Positions 36,785-45,793 of a stretch of DNA of 64,000 nucleotides are shown piece after piece. The DNA lies in contig JBBRQU010000018.1 in NCBI GenBank assembly GCA_038225855.1, forward strand, positions 11,614 through 75,613, given 5' to 3'. This stretch comes from CAHJXF01 sp038225855 (GTDB lineage Bacteria > Pseudomonadota > Gammaproteobacteria > Burkholderiales > Burkholderiaceae_D). The notes beneath the pieces are model-generated. The model ran no database searches. It saw nothing but the letters and a program-made list of their open reading frames with translations, and was not told the origin of the DNA. Numbering within the stretch: position 1 is the first letter of the stretch; each line of letters opens with the position of its first letter. Made by a program: the position numbers and the translations under genes.

Positions 36785-38380
36785 TCATCGGCCAACCGAA
36801 GCACTGTCCATTGATTCGCGCACCAATCGATTGAGCGCGGCGCGAATCGCGGCCAGCAACTCGGATGCGGTGAGTCCGATCGGGCCGATGCTTTGCGCGA
36901 CGAGCTCGTCCGCTGCGGTCCCATGCAGCCAGGTCGCCGCGCGCGCGGCGTCGAGCGGCGAGAAGTGCTGCGCGAGCAGGCCCGCGACGAGTCCGCAAAG
37001 AACGTCGCCGGTACCTCCGGTGGCAAGGCCGGGATTGCCGGTGGTGTTGATCACCCACACGCCGTTCGCGTCGGCAATCACGCTGCCCGCGCCTTTGAGG
37101 ACGACGACGCTTTGCGTTCGTCGTGCAAGTTCGATCGCCGCTTGAATGCGATCGGCCTGCACCGCTTTCGCATCGACTCCGAGCAGGCGTGCGGCCTCGA
37201 GCGGATGCGGAGTCAGCACCGCAACAGGAAGCCCTTGGGCCGCTCGCCCGGCTAGACGATCGAACAGCGCTCGATGAGTCGCGATCGCATTGAGCGCATC
37301 GGCATCGATCACGATCGCGCTCTTGGTTGCGATCCATGCCTCGAGCATCGCCAACGCCGCATCGCCCTGCCCGAGACCGGGCCCGATCGCAACCGCACTC
37401 GCATCGACGCCATCGAGAGATTCGCGCAGCATCAGCTCGGGATGCACGACGTCGAACCGTGGCGCCGATGCGGCGAGCAGCTTCACATAGACGCGACCCG
37501 CGCCGCTTTGCAACGCCATGCGCGACGCGAGCAGCGCAGCGCCGACCATGCCGTCGTTGCCGCCGATCACGGCGACGCTGCCGAAGCTGCCCTTGTGACT
37601 GTTCTGTCGACGCGGCTTCAGCGCGGTATCGAACAGCGCGGGACGATTGATCGAACCGATCTGGCCGGGCTCCAGAACCGTATCTCGCAATCCGTCATCA
37701 TCGAGAGACAGACCGAGCGAGTCGATCACGATCCCGCCGCAATGATCGGGACCGTCGGCCGTGTAGAGGCCGGGTTTGGCCGCGATGAACGTGATCGTGC
37801 GATCCGCTTCGATCGCGATGCCGGCCGCGTGTCCGGTGTCGGCATCGAGACCGCTCGGCACGTCGAGTGCGAGCACCGGGCATCGCGCCGCGTTGACGAG
37901 GGCGATCCAGTCGCGTGCCTTGCCCGACGGCGCGCGGCTGATGCCGATGCCGAAGAGGCCGTCGACGACGAGAGTTGCGTTGCCGATCACGGTCGAGGGA
38001 TCGATGACGGCGGCATCGGCATGCGCATCCGGGCTCGCGGCTTCGCGCCAACTCGCATAGGCATGGGCCGCATCGCCACGAAAGCGCGAGGCATCGTCAA
38101 ACAGCGCGACGCGCACATCGACGCCGCGTTCGCGCAGCAAGCGCGCGGTAACGAGCGCGTCGCCGCCATTGTTGCCCGGCCCTGTCAGTACGAGCACGGG
38201 GCCGGGACGTTCCAGAGCCATCGTCATCGCTTCACGCGCCGCAGCCTCGCCCGCGCGCTGCATCAGTGTCCCGGACGGCCATCGCTTCGCAGCGGCCTGT
38301 TCGATCGCGCGCAAGGCGCCGCCGCGCAAGAGGCGCGAGCGTATCGTGACGGCTATCGGTTCCTTCATCGTCGCGTTCAT
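36785..38380 (-). CDS. nnr: Bifunctional NAD(P)H-hydrate epimerase/dehydratase
   Basis: The start at 38380 gives 531 residues; ATG 38401 is also possible but overlaps dadA. The N-terminal epimerase (YjeF_N) shows VLVLTGPGNNGGDALVTARL and LDVPSGLDADTG. The C-terminal ADP-dependent dehydratase has SFGSVAVIGGNDGMVGAALL, GPGLGQGD, TPHPLEAARLLG, LKGAGSVIADANG and NPGLATGGTGDVLCGLVAG. It repairs damaged NADHX and NADPHX. It probably shares a transcript with dadA. Confidence 0.95.
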   Translation of the reverse strand: MNATMKEPIAVTIRSRLLRGGALRAIEQAAAKRWPSGTLMQRAGEAAAREAMTMALERPGPVLVLTGPGNNGGDALVTARLLRERGVDVRVALFDDASRFRGDAAHAYASWREAASPDAHADAAVIDPSTVIGNATLVVDGLFGIGISRAPSGKARDWIALVNAARCPVLALDVPSGLDADTGHAAGIAIEADRTITFIAAKPGLYTADGPDHCGGIVIDSLGLSLDDDGLRDTVLEPGQIGSINRPALFDTALKPRRQNSHKGSFGSVAVIGGNDGMVGAALLASRMALQSGAGRVYVKLLAASAPRFDVVHPELMLRESLDGVDASAVAIGPGLGQGDAALAMLEAWIATKSAIVIDADALNAIATHRALFDRLAGRAAQGLPVAVLTPHPLEAARLLGVDAKAVQADRIQAAIELARRTQSVVVLKGAGSVIADANGVWVINTTGNPGLATGGTGDVLCGLVAGLLAQHFSPLDAARAATWLHGTAADELVAQSIGPIGLTASELLAAIRAALNRLVRESMDSASVGR

Positions 38381-38390
38381 ATTCGCTCGT

Positions 38391-39659
38391 TCATCGTCCA
38401 TAGCGCGCAAGCGTCAGTCCTTCGAGATCGATCTCGGGGGTCCTCTGCATCACCACATCGGCGACGATCTTGCCCGAGCCCGCGGCCGTCGCCCAGCCCG
38501 TCGAGCCGTGACCGAGGTTGACGAACACGCGCGGATGCGAGGTCGCGCCGAGCACCGGCGGCCCATCGGGCAACATCGGCCGCGCACCGGCCCACCAGGT
38601 CGCGGTCTGATAGGGAGCCGCGCCCGGAAACCAATCGCGCGCCACCTTGATCAGCGTCGCGAGTGCGCGCTCGGCGTTCTTCGATGTGATCGACAGGCTG
38701 CGGTCGCCGAGCTCCGCAGTCCCTGCGATGCGGATGCGATTGCCCATGCGAACGATCGCGACCTTGTAGGCCTCGTCCATCACGGACGCGATCGGCGCAT
38801 ACGTGGGTTCGCGAATCGCAATCGTCGCCGAGTAACCCTTGACCGGATAGAGCGGCAAGCGAATGCCGAGCTGTCGCAACAGCATCGTGCTGTCGATGCC
38901 GCCCGCGATCACGACCGCATCGACCGCACGATCGCTGTCTGTCTGCGCGTTGCGCACGCGCAAGGCAACGCGGTCGCCTTTTGTCCCCACGCGCGTAACG
39001 ACTGCGCCGAACTCGAAGCGCACGCCGCGCTCGTCGCAGAGGTCTTTCAACAGCCGCGTGAACAGCGGGCAATTGCCGGTCTCGACGTCGGGAAGCAACA
39101 GGCCACCGACGAATTCGATGTCGGACAGGCCGGGTTCGCGCACACCACACTCCGCGGGCGACAACAGTTGATGCGTGACGCCGGCTTCTTTCAGAAACGC
39201 CATCGTGGTCTCGGCCATCTTCGCATCGCGTTCGCTGCGCAAGAGTTGCAGCATGCCTTCGGTGCGTTCGTATGAAAGACCGTGGCCGACGCGCAAGGTC
39301 GCCAGGCAGTCGCGGCTGTAGAACGCGAGCCTCTGCATGCGGGCCTTGTTGCGCTTGAAACGCGCGACGCGGCATTCGACGAGCCAGCGCGCGACCCAGC
39401 GCCACAATGCGGGGTCGAGCGTCGGAGCGAAGCGCACCGGGGTGTCGTGCGCGAACAGCATCGAGACGATCTTCCGCGGCATGCCGGGCGCGGCCCAGGG
39501 CGTCACATACGCGGGCGCGACCAGTCCGGCATTGCCGTAGCTGGTCTCCTGCGCGACGCCGCGGTTGCGTTCGACGACGGTGACTTCGCAGCCCGCTTCG
39601 GCCAACGACCACGCGGTGCAAACGCCGACGACGCCGGCGCCGATCACGGTGACGCGCAT
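38391..39659 (-). CDS. dadA: D-amino-acid dehydrogenase, DadA type
   Basis: The product is 422 residues. The N-terminal FAD motif is VIGAGVVGVCTAWSLAEAG, then ERNRGVAQETSYGNAGL and PAYVTPWAAPGMP, typical of DadA. The C-terminal region WWAGARPMLPDGPPVLGATS and NLGHGSTGWATAAGSGK completes the flavin site. It oxidises D-amino acids to 2-oxo acids at the inner membrane. It starts four bases from the end of the TRAP permease gene, suggesting the transporter brings in its substrate. Confidence 0.92.
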   Translation of the reverse strand: MRVTVIGAGVVGVCTAWSLAEAGCEVTVVERNRGVAQETSYGNAGLVAPAYVTPWAAPGMPRKIVSMLFAHDTPVRFAPTLDPALWRWVARWLVECRVARFKRNKARMQRLAFYSRDCLATLRVGHGLSYERTEGMLQLLRSERDAKMAETTMAFLKEAGVTHQLLSPAECGVREPGLSDIEFVGGLLLPDVETGNCPLFTRLLKDLCDERGVRFEFGAVVTRVGTKGDRVALRVRNAQTDSDRAVDAVVIAGGIDSTMLLRQLGIRLPLYPVKGYSATIAIREPTYAPIASVMDEAYKVAIVRMGNRIRIAGTAELGDRSLSITSKNAERALATLIKVARDWFPGAAPYQTATWWAGARPMLPDGPPVLGATSHPRVFVNLGHGSTGWATAAGSGKIVADVVMQRTPEIDLEGLTLARYGR

Positions 39660-39663
39660 GCGC

Positions 39664-41637
39664 TCATGTCGATAGCGGGGCGGGACTGCGCAGTCTTTGC
39701 GAGACCACCACCACCGCCATGCAGGCCAGTCCGATCCAATCGGCGGTCGGCGTCGGATAGACGAGCAGCAGCCCGGCGGCGATCAAGAGGGCCCTCTCGT
39801 ACAGTACGCAGCGGCGGAACAGCCAGTTCTGCACGCCCCCCGCCAGCGCCGCGATACCGATGAACGCCGTGAATGTAATCCATGCGACGTCGAGTATCGA
39901 CCCACCTTTCGGCATCTTCAGCAACAGGCCGACGCCCGACGGATCGAGCACGAACACGAACGGAACCAGGAACGCGGGCAGCGTGTATTTCCACGATTGC
40001 AAGGTTGTCTTGTACGGGTCGCCGCCGGTGATCGCAGCGGCCGCGAACGGCGACAGGGCCGTGGGCGGCGAGACCTCCGACAGAACCGCGTAGTAGAAGA
40101 TGAACATGTGCGCTGCAAAGTCCGGAACGCCGAGCTTGATCAGCGCCGGCGCCGCGATCACTGCGCAAATGATGTAGCTCGCAGTCACCGGCACCGCAAG
40201 GCCAATGATCCAGACGATCAGCGACGTATAGATCGCGGTCAGCAGCAGGCTGCCGCCGGCATAGTCGATGACGATGGAGCTGAACTTCAGTCCCAGGCCC
40301 GTCTTCGCGACCACACCGACGATCAGGCCCGCTGCGGCGCAGGTCGCGGCGACGTTGAGCATCTGCCGCGATCCGTCGGACAGCGCCGCGATCAATTTGC
40401 GCGGCGTCAATGCCGTCTCGCGGCGCAGGAAGCTCACCGCAAACGTGACCACCGTCGCCCAGAACACCGACAGCACCGACGAGAAGCCGATGAACATGAA
40501 CGCCACGATCGAAATCAGCGACAGGAAGTGGTACCAGTAACGTCGCGTGAGTTGCCACAGCGTCTGCGCGCCCTCGACGATGACATTGGGCATGCCGAAC
40601 TTGCGGGTGTCGATCTCGACCATCAGGAACAGCGACAGGTAATAGAGGCACGTCGGGATCGTCGCCATCAGCATCACGTCGAAATAGCTGATCTTGAGAA
40701 ACTCCGCGATGAGGAAAGCGGCGGCGCCCAGAACCGGCGGCGAAATGATCGCGCCCAGCCCGCCTGCCGCGAGCAGGCCGCCCGCGGCGTTCTTGCCGTA
40801 GCCCGCCTTCGCCAGCATCGGATAGGCGACGGTGCCGATGGTGACTGTCGTCGCGACGCCCGATCCGGACGGTCCGCCGAGAAGGAACGACGCGAGGACC
40901 ACGGTGCGTCCCGCGCCTGCGGGCCTGCCGCCCATCGCGGCGAACGAAAAATCCAGGTAGAACTTGCCCGCGCCGGAATGCTGCAGAAACGCGCCGTAGA
41001 TCGTGAACAGGATGATCAGCGTCGACGAGACGTCGATGGCGGTGCCGAAGATGCCTTCCAGGGTCTGGTACATGAAGCCGACCAGACTCGAGAGGTCATA
41101 GCCGCGGTGCGTCCATTGACCGGGGAGATAGGGTCCCAGAAACGCATACGCGATGAACATGCAGACCACGCCCGGCATGATCCACCCCGAGGTCCGGCGC
41201 GCGGCTTCGAGAACCAGCAGAACCAGGGCCGTCCCGAAGAAGGCGTCCCAGCGGTCGGGGCTGGTATTGCGATCCCAGAAATCGTCTCCGCTGTAGAGCA
41301 GATAGACGATCGTCGCGACGCCGAGCAGCGCCAGGGCGACGTCCCAGACCATCAACCGGTTGCGAAAGCGCGCCGCGATCGGAAACAGCAGGAACACGAG
41401 CAGCAGCATGAAGCCGACGTGGACCGGCCGCAGCACCTGCGCAGGAACGATCGCGACGGCCGCGTAGAGGTGAAACAGCGACATCACCATCAACAGGGTG
41501 GTCGTGAGTCTTGCCAGCCATCCCCGATAGCGGCTGACCGCGCCCTCGTCTTCCTCGATGTATTGCTCGGCCTTCTTGAGCGCCGCTTCGGATACCTGCT
41601 CGTCGACGAGCACGGCAGCCGACGAAGGCGGCGTCAC
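39664..41637 (-). CDS. TRAP transporter fused permease (DctQM, 4TM/12TM)
   Basis: A GTG at 41637, preceded by CGGGGGGCAAC, gives 657 residues; a GTG at 41691 is the longer choice. The N-terminal quarter is the small-subunit part with four helices, followed by the large DctM-like domain of about 12 or more helices: GGPSGSGVATTVTIGTVAYP, YGKNAAGGLLAAGGLGAIIS with PPVLGAAAFLIAEFL, and SEVSPPTALSPFAAAAITGG. Fused permeases of this type work with TAXI binding proteins, and one is encoded immediately upstream. Confidence 0.93.
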   Translation of the reverse strand: MTPPSSAAVLVDEQVSEAALKKAEQYIEEDEGAVSRYRGWLARLTTTLLMVMSLFHLYAAVAIVPAQVLRPVHVGFMLLLVFLLFPIAARFRNRLMVWDVALALLGVATIVYLLYSGDDFWDRNTSPDRWDAFFGTALVLLVLEAARRTSGWIMPGVVCMFIAYAFLGPYLPGQWTHRGYDLSSLVGFMYQTLEGIFGTAIDVSSTLIILFTIYGAFLQHSGAGKFYLDFSFAAMGGRPAGAGRTVVLASFLLGGPSGSGVATTVTIGTVAYPMLAKAGYGKNAAGGLLAAGGLGAIISPPVLGAAAFLIAEFLKISYFDVMLMATIPTCLYYLSLFLMVEIDTRKFGMPNVIVEGAQTLWQLTRRYWYHFLSLISIVAFMFIGFSSVLSVFWATVVTFAVSFLRRETALTPRKLIAALSDGSRQMLNVAATCAAAGLIVGVVAKTGLGLKFSSIVIDYAGGSLLLTAIYTSLIVWIIGLAVPVTASYIICAVIAAPALIKLGVPDFAAHMFIFYYAVLSEVSPPTALSPFAAAAITGGDPYKTTLQSWKYTLPAFLVPFVFVLDPSGVGLLLKMPKGGSILDVAWITFTAFIGIAALAGGVQNWLFRRCVLYERALLIAAGLLLVYPTPTADWIGLACMAVVVVSQRLRSPAPLST

Positions 41638-41700
41638 GTTGCCCCCCGCTTCACGCTCGCCTCGACCACCGTCCCACGGTGTCCTGAGCACAGGAGGCGA

Positions 41701-42657
41701 TCAGCGGAACTTGACGCCGTGCTCCTCGAAATATTTGCGAGCTCCGGGATGGAACGGCAACGGTGACCCGGTCGCCTGATTCTCGAGCGCGATCCCTTCG
41801 GCGTCGCGGTGCACCGCGACCAGTTCGGCCTTTTTCTCGAACAGCGTCTTGACGATGTTGTAGGCTATCTGGTCGCTCATCTTGTCGCTCGCGACCAGCA
41901 GATTCCAGACGTCGACGTTGGTCGTCGGTGTGTCCTGCCCGCTGTACGATTTACCGGGAATGGTGCCCTTGACATAGAGCGGCCCGTACTTCTTGTTCAT
42001 CGCCTCGGCCGCGTCGCCATGGTCGAGCAACTTGATCTTGACTCCCGGCGTGGCCGCGAGATCGGTCAGCGCCGCGGTCGGCACGCCGCCCGACCAGATC
42101 AAGGCGTCGATCTTGCGATCCTTCAACGCATTGACCGACTCGGCGACCGACAGGCGCTCGCGCTTGACGTCCTTGTCCTTGTCGATGCCCACTGCCTCGA
42201 GCAGCCGAAACGCCATCACCTCGGTGCCGCTGCCGGGCGCTCCGGTGGAGATGCGCTTGCCCTTGAGATCGGCGAGCTTGTTGATTCCCGTCCCCTCGAT
42301 CGTGACCACGTGCAGGCGATTGGGGTAGAGGACCAGCAGCGTGCGCGTATTGACTTTTGCGTCCTTGAACTTGTCGACGCCTTGCAGCGCGTCCCAGCCG
42401 CTGTCGGCCATCGTGAAGCCGACCTCCGTCTTGCCGGCTCCGAGCAACTTCAGATTGTCGACCGATCCGCCGGTGACTTCGGCTGTCGCCTGCAGGCCGG
42501 GGACGTATTTCGAAAGAATGTTCGCCATGCCGCCGCCGAGCGGGTAGTACACGCCGCCCGTGCCGCCGGTCGATATCGAAATGCGTATGGTTTGCGCAAA
42601 CGCGAGCGTCGCGTAGAGAGCAAAGGCGCCGAGCGCCAGGCAGGTCATTTTTTTCAT
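41701..42657 (-). CDS. TAXI family TRAP solute-binding protein
   Basis: The product is 318 residues with a signal peptide (ALGAFALYATLAFA-QT). The hallmark ISISTGGTGGVYYPLGGGMA opens the mature protein, and KRISTGAPGSGTEVMAFRLL lines the binding site. TAXI proteins bind glutamate, other amino acids or dicarboxylates in the periplasm and pair with fused permeases. The neighbouring dadA and the oxoprolinase suggest an amino-acid-like ligand, which is inference. Confidence 0.94.
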   Translation of the reverse strand: MKKMTCLALGAFALYATLAFAQTIRISISTGGTGGVYYPLGGGMANILSKYVPGLQATAEVTGGSVDNLKLLGAGKTEVGFTMADSGWDALQGVDKFKDAKVNTRTLLVLYPNRLHVVTIEGTGINKLADLKGKRISTGAPGSGTEVMAFRLLEAVGIDKDKDVKRERLSVAESVNALKDRKIDALIWSGGVPTAALTDLAATPGVKIKLLDHGDAAEAMNKKYGPLYVKGTIPGKSYSGQDTPTTNVDVWNLLVASDKMSDQIAYNIVKTLFEKKAELVAVHRDAEGIALENQATGSPLPFHPGARKYFEEHGVKFR

Positions 42658-42788
42658 CTTTGGTCCATACGAAATTTCACCGGCCGATCCCGGAGTGCTG
42701 CGAGCCGCGGCAGTTTACCCGACCGCCTCTCGCCATCGTCAACGGTTTGCGCATCCGTCCGTATGCCGCAATTCGCCTCGGGGGCTTG

Positions 42789-44090
42789 TCATCCACCGAC
42801 CATCATCCGCGGCAATACGGTGACGAGCGAAGGCACGAAGTAGATCAACAAAACCGCCACCACCATCAGCCAGAACATCGGCAGCGCCACCCGCGCGATC
42901 CACGTGAGCTGCTTGCCGGTCATGCCTTGCAGGACGAACAGGTTGAAGCCCACCGGCGGCGTGATCTGCGCCATCTCGACCACCAGCACGATGAAGATGC
43001 CGAACCACAACAGGTCGATGCCCGCCTTCTCGACCGTGGGCAGGATCACGCCCATCGTCAGCACGACCATCGAGATGCCGTCGAGAAAGCAGCCGAGAAT
43101 CGCGTAGAAGATCATCAGCATCACGATCAGCCAGAACTGCGACAGGCCGAGCCCACCGATCCATTCGGCCAGATGCCGCGGCAAGCCGATGTAGCCCATC
43201 GACAACGTCAGGAAGGACGCGCCCGCGAGGATTAACGCGATCATGCAATACAAGCGCGTCGCACCCATCAGGCTGCCGAAGAACGTCTCGCGCGACAGCG
43301 AGCCTTGCGCGCCCGAGATGGCCAGCGCGCCGACGACGCCGATCGCGGCCGCTTCGGTGGCTGTTGCGACGCCCGCGTAGATCGAGCCCAGCACCGCGAC
43401 GATCAGCAGCACGACCGGGATCAGATGCCGCGACGCATGCAGTTTCTGGAGGAACGTGGTGTGCTCGGTCATCACCGGCACCTGCTCGGGATGGCGCAGC
43501 GCCCAGAACACGATGTAGCCCATGAAGAGCAGCGCCAGCATGATCCCCGGAACGATGCCCGCGATGAAGAGCTGCGAGATCGACACGTTGGCCGACACCC
43601 CGTACACGATCATGATGATCGACGGCGGGATCAACAGGCCGAGCGTGCCCGCGCCCGCAAGCGTGCCGATCACCATGTCTTCGGGATAGCCGCGCTTGGT
43701 GAGTTCAGGCAGGGTCATCTTGCCGATCGTCGCGCAGGTCGCGGCCGACGATCCCGACACCGCCGCGAAAATCGCGCAGCCGATCACGTTGGTGTGCAGC
43801 AGGCGCCCCGGCAATTTTTCGAGCCAGGGCGCGAGACCCTTGAACATGTCCTCGGACAGGCGCGTACGAAACAGGATCTCGCCCATCCAGATGAAGAGCG
43901 GCAACGCGGTCAGTGTCCACGAGGACGACGAGCCCCAGATCGTCACGACCATCGCGTCGCCCGCAGGCCGCGACGCGAACAGCGTCATGCCCAACCACGC
44001 GACGCCCGACAGTGCGAGGCCGATCCACACACCCGAGCCGAGCAGGATGAACAGCGCGGCGATCAACAAGCCTGCGATCAGGAGGTCCAT
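42789..44090 (-). CDS. dctM: TRAP transporter large permease DctM
   Basis: ATG 44090 follows the dctQ stop by 19 bases and gives 433 residues with about 12-13 helices. Motifs include TALPLFIWMGEILFRT, CAIFAAVSGSSAATCATIGK and GAGTLGLLIPPSIIMIVYGV, typical of DctM. It forms the sodium-driven substrate path with the small subunit at 44110. A longer open frame to 44369 is spurious. Confidence 0.94.
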   Translation of the reverse strand: MDLLIAGLLIAALFILLGSGVWIGLALSGVAWLGMTLFASRPAGDAMVVTIWGSSSSWTLTALPLFIWMGEILFRTRLSEDMFKGLAPWLEKLPGRLLHTNVIGCAIFAAVSGSSAATCATIGKMTLPELTKRGYPEDMVIGTLAGAGTLGLLIPPSIIMIVYGVSANVSISQLFIAGIVPGIMLALLFMGYIVFWALRHPEQVPVMTEHTTFLQKLHASRHLIPVVLLIVAVLGSIYAGVATATEAAAIGVVGALAISGAQGSLSRETFFGSLMGATRLYCMIALILAGASFLTLSMGYIGLPRHLAEWIGGLGLSQFWLIVMLMIFYAILGCFLDGISMVVLTMGVILPTVEKAGIDLLWFGIFIVLVVEMAQITPPVGFNLFVLQGMTGKQLTWIARVALPMFWLMVVAVLLIYFVPSLVTVLPRMMVGG

Positions 44091-44109
44091 GTCGGGGGTC
44101 TCGTGCGCG

Positions 44110-44619
44110 CTATTCGTTGTGCAGCATTTCGTCGGGCACGACATCGATACGCCGGCCGCGAGCTTCGAGGACCAGTTCGTCGATGAAGGCGATCGCGAGC
44201 ACGATCGTGCCGACCGCCATCGCGATCTGCGGAATCCACAGCGGGGTCGCATCGTTGCCCGTCGAGATGTCGTGATAGCCGTACGACTGCGTGACCAGGT
44301 TGATGCTGTAGTACGCGAACGCGACTGCGAGTATCGAAGCGAGCGCGAGCGCGACGATCTCGAATGCATGGCGCGTGCGCGGTCCGAGCGCCTGCAGGAT
44401 CAGCGTGACGCGAATGTGCTCGCCGCGCTTCAAGGTGTGCGCGAGCGCGAGAAAGCCCGCGGCCGCCATGCAATAGCCCGCGTACATGTCGGTGCCGCGC
44501 CAGTTCAGGTTCAGATAGCGATCGGCGATGCCGGCGAGAACCGACAGCAGCGTGCCGACGAGAAACGCCGCCGCAAGCCATGCGGCCCCGTCGTAGAGGC
44601 GATCGAGTGCGGTCCTCAT
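44110..44619 (-). CDS. dctQ: TRAP transporter small permease DctQ
   Basis: The product is 169 residues with four membrane helices: the first around AAWLAAAFLVGTLLSVLAGI and the second around MYAGYCMAAAGFLALAHTL. It carries the DctQ signature RYLNLNWRGTDMYAGYCM with GEHIRVTLIL. It is a required partner of DctM. A palindromic element separates it from the binding protein gene dctP. Confidence 0.92.
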   Translation of the reverse strand: MRTALDRLYDGAAWLAAAFLVGTLLSVLAGIADRYLNLNWRGTDMYAGYCMAAAGFLALAHTLKRGEHIRVTLILQALGPRTRHAFEIVALALASILAVAFAYYSINLVTQSYGYHDISTGNDATPLWIPQIAMAVGTIVLAIAFIDELVLEARGRRIDVVPDEMLHNE

Positions 44620-44628
44620 GAATCGACT

Positions 44629-44706
44629 GTCGTCTCCGCGAACGCGGGGACCCAGCGGCTTGCATGTGCGAGGACGACACTGGGTTCCCGCGTTTGCGGG
44701 AACGAC
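44629..44706. repeat. Interspersed palindromic element, copy 4
   Basis: CTCCGCGAACGCGGGGACCC and CTGGGTTCCCGCG plus TTTGCGGGAACGACG form the two hairpins with the shared CCCAG/CTGGG pair. It lies between dctP and dctQ within an apparent operon, so it may reduce readthrough or stabilise the dctP message, which would favour excess binding protein. That effect is inference. Confidence 0.85.
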
Positions 44707-44722
44707 GTTGGGGGTGCGGGCT

Positions 44723-45694
44723 TCACTTCTTCTTGAATGCTTCGACGATCGCCGCGCCTTCGGGCCCGGCCTTCTTCTGCCAATCGGCCTGCATGATCGC
44801 GCCCACCTGTTCCAGATCGGCCTTGAACTTGGGTGACGGCTTCAGAATGCGCATGCCCTTGGCCGCGAGTTCCTTCTTGTAGTAATCGTTCTTCTCTTCC
44901 GATATTTTCCAGCCGCGCACTTCGGCGTCGGCTGCGGCCTTGAGCACCGCGTCCTGCGTGGGTTTGTCGAGCGCATCGAAGGCTTTCTGATTGACGATCA
45001 CCGCGTTCTTCGGCAGCCACGCTTCGGTGTCGTACCAGAGCTTGATGTGTTCGTAGGTCTTGGTGTCGAAGCCGGTCGCGCCCGACGACATGTACGAATC
45101 GACGACGCCGGTCGCGAGCGCCTGCGACAGCTCGGCCGCCTGCACGGTCACCGGTTGCGCGCCGACCAGTTCGGCGATCTTCGCGGTTGCGGGGCTGTAG
45201 GCGCGCCACTTCAAGCCGCGCATGTCGGCGACGCTGTTCAACTCCTTCTTCACGTAAATTCCCTGCGGCGGCCACGCGACCGCGTAGAGCAGCTTGATGC
45301 CTTGCGAGGCGAGCAGCTTTTCGAGCGCGGGCTTCGACAGCTTGTAGAGCTTCATTGCGCCCGGATAGCCGGTCGCGAGAAACGGAATGCCGTCGAGGCC
45401 GAAAAGCGAATTCTCGTTCTCGAAGTTGACCAGTAGGATCTCGCCCGCCTGCGCCTGATTGCCCTGCACCGCGCGCTTGATCTCGTTGGCCTTGAAGAGA
45501 GACGCGTTGGCGTGGACCGTGATCTTGAGTTTGCCGCCGGTGGCCTTGTCGACCTCGCTGGCGAACTGTTGCAGGTTCTCGGAGTGGAAGTTGCTGGCCG
45601 CATAGCCTCCGGGAAGGTCCCAGCGCGTTTGCGCGGCAAGCGGCGCGAGCACGCCGATGTTGATCAACAATGCGAGACTGATGGCACAGCGCAT
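44723..45694 (-). CDS. dctP: TRAP transporter solute-binding protein DctP
   Basis: ATG 45694 has GGGGAG at the right spacing and gives 323 residues with a signal peptide (LALLINIGVLAPLAA-QT). The DctP fold signatures are ASNFHSENLQQFASEV near the N-terminus and AELSQALATGVVDSYMSSGA, with GLKWRAYSPATAKI carrying the conserved ligand-carboxylate Arg region. It serves the DctQM pair. It diverges from the 5-oxoprolinase gene with 99 bases between. Confidence 0.93.
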   Translation of the reverse strand: MRCAISLALLINIGVLAPLAAQTRWDLPGGYAASNFHSENLQQFASEVDKATGGKLKITVHANASLFKANEIKRAVQGNQAQAGEILLVNFENENSLFGLDGIPFLATGYPGAMKLYKLSKPALEKLLASQGIKLLYAVAWPPQGIYVKKELNSVADMRGLKWRAYSPATAKIAELVGAQPVTVQAAELSQALATGVVDSYMSSGATGFDTKTYEHIKLWYDTEAWLPKNAVIVNQKAFDALDKPTQDAVLKAAADAEVRGWKISEEKNDYYKKELAAKGMRILKPSPKFKADLEQVGAIMQADWQKKAGPEGAAIVEAFKKK

Positions 45695-45793
45695 GACTGC
45701 TCCCCGGATTCGTGAGGGATGGAACTCTAGCAAGAACGCGTGACGGCCCGCCATGCCGATTTACCCGGAGCAGCCACAACGAAAAATGGGTCC

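Noticed and set aside
39697..41766. 689-residue forward frame opposite the TRAP permease
   Set aside because: Very rich in Arg, Gln and His, antisense to a clear 16-helix membrane protein.
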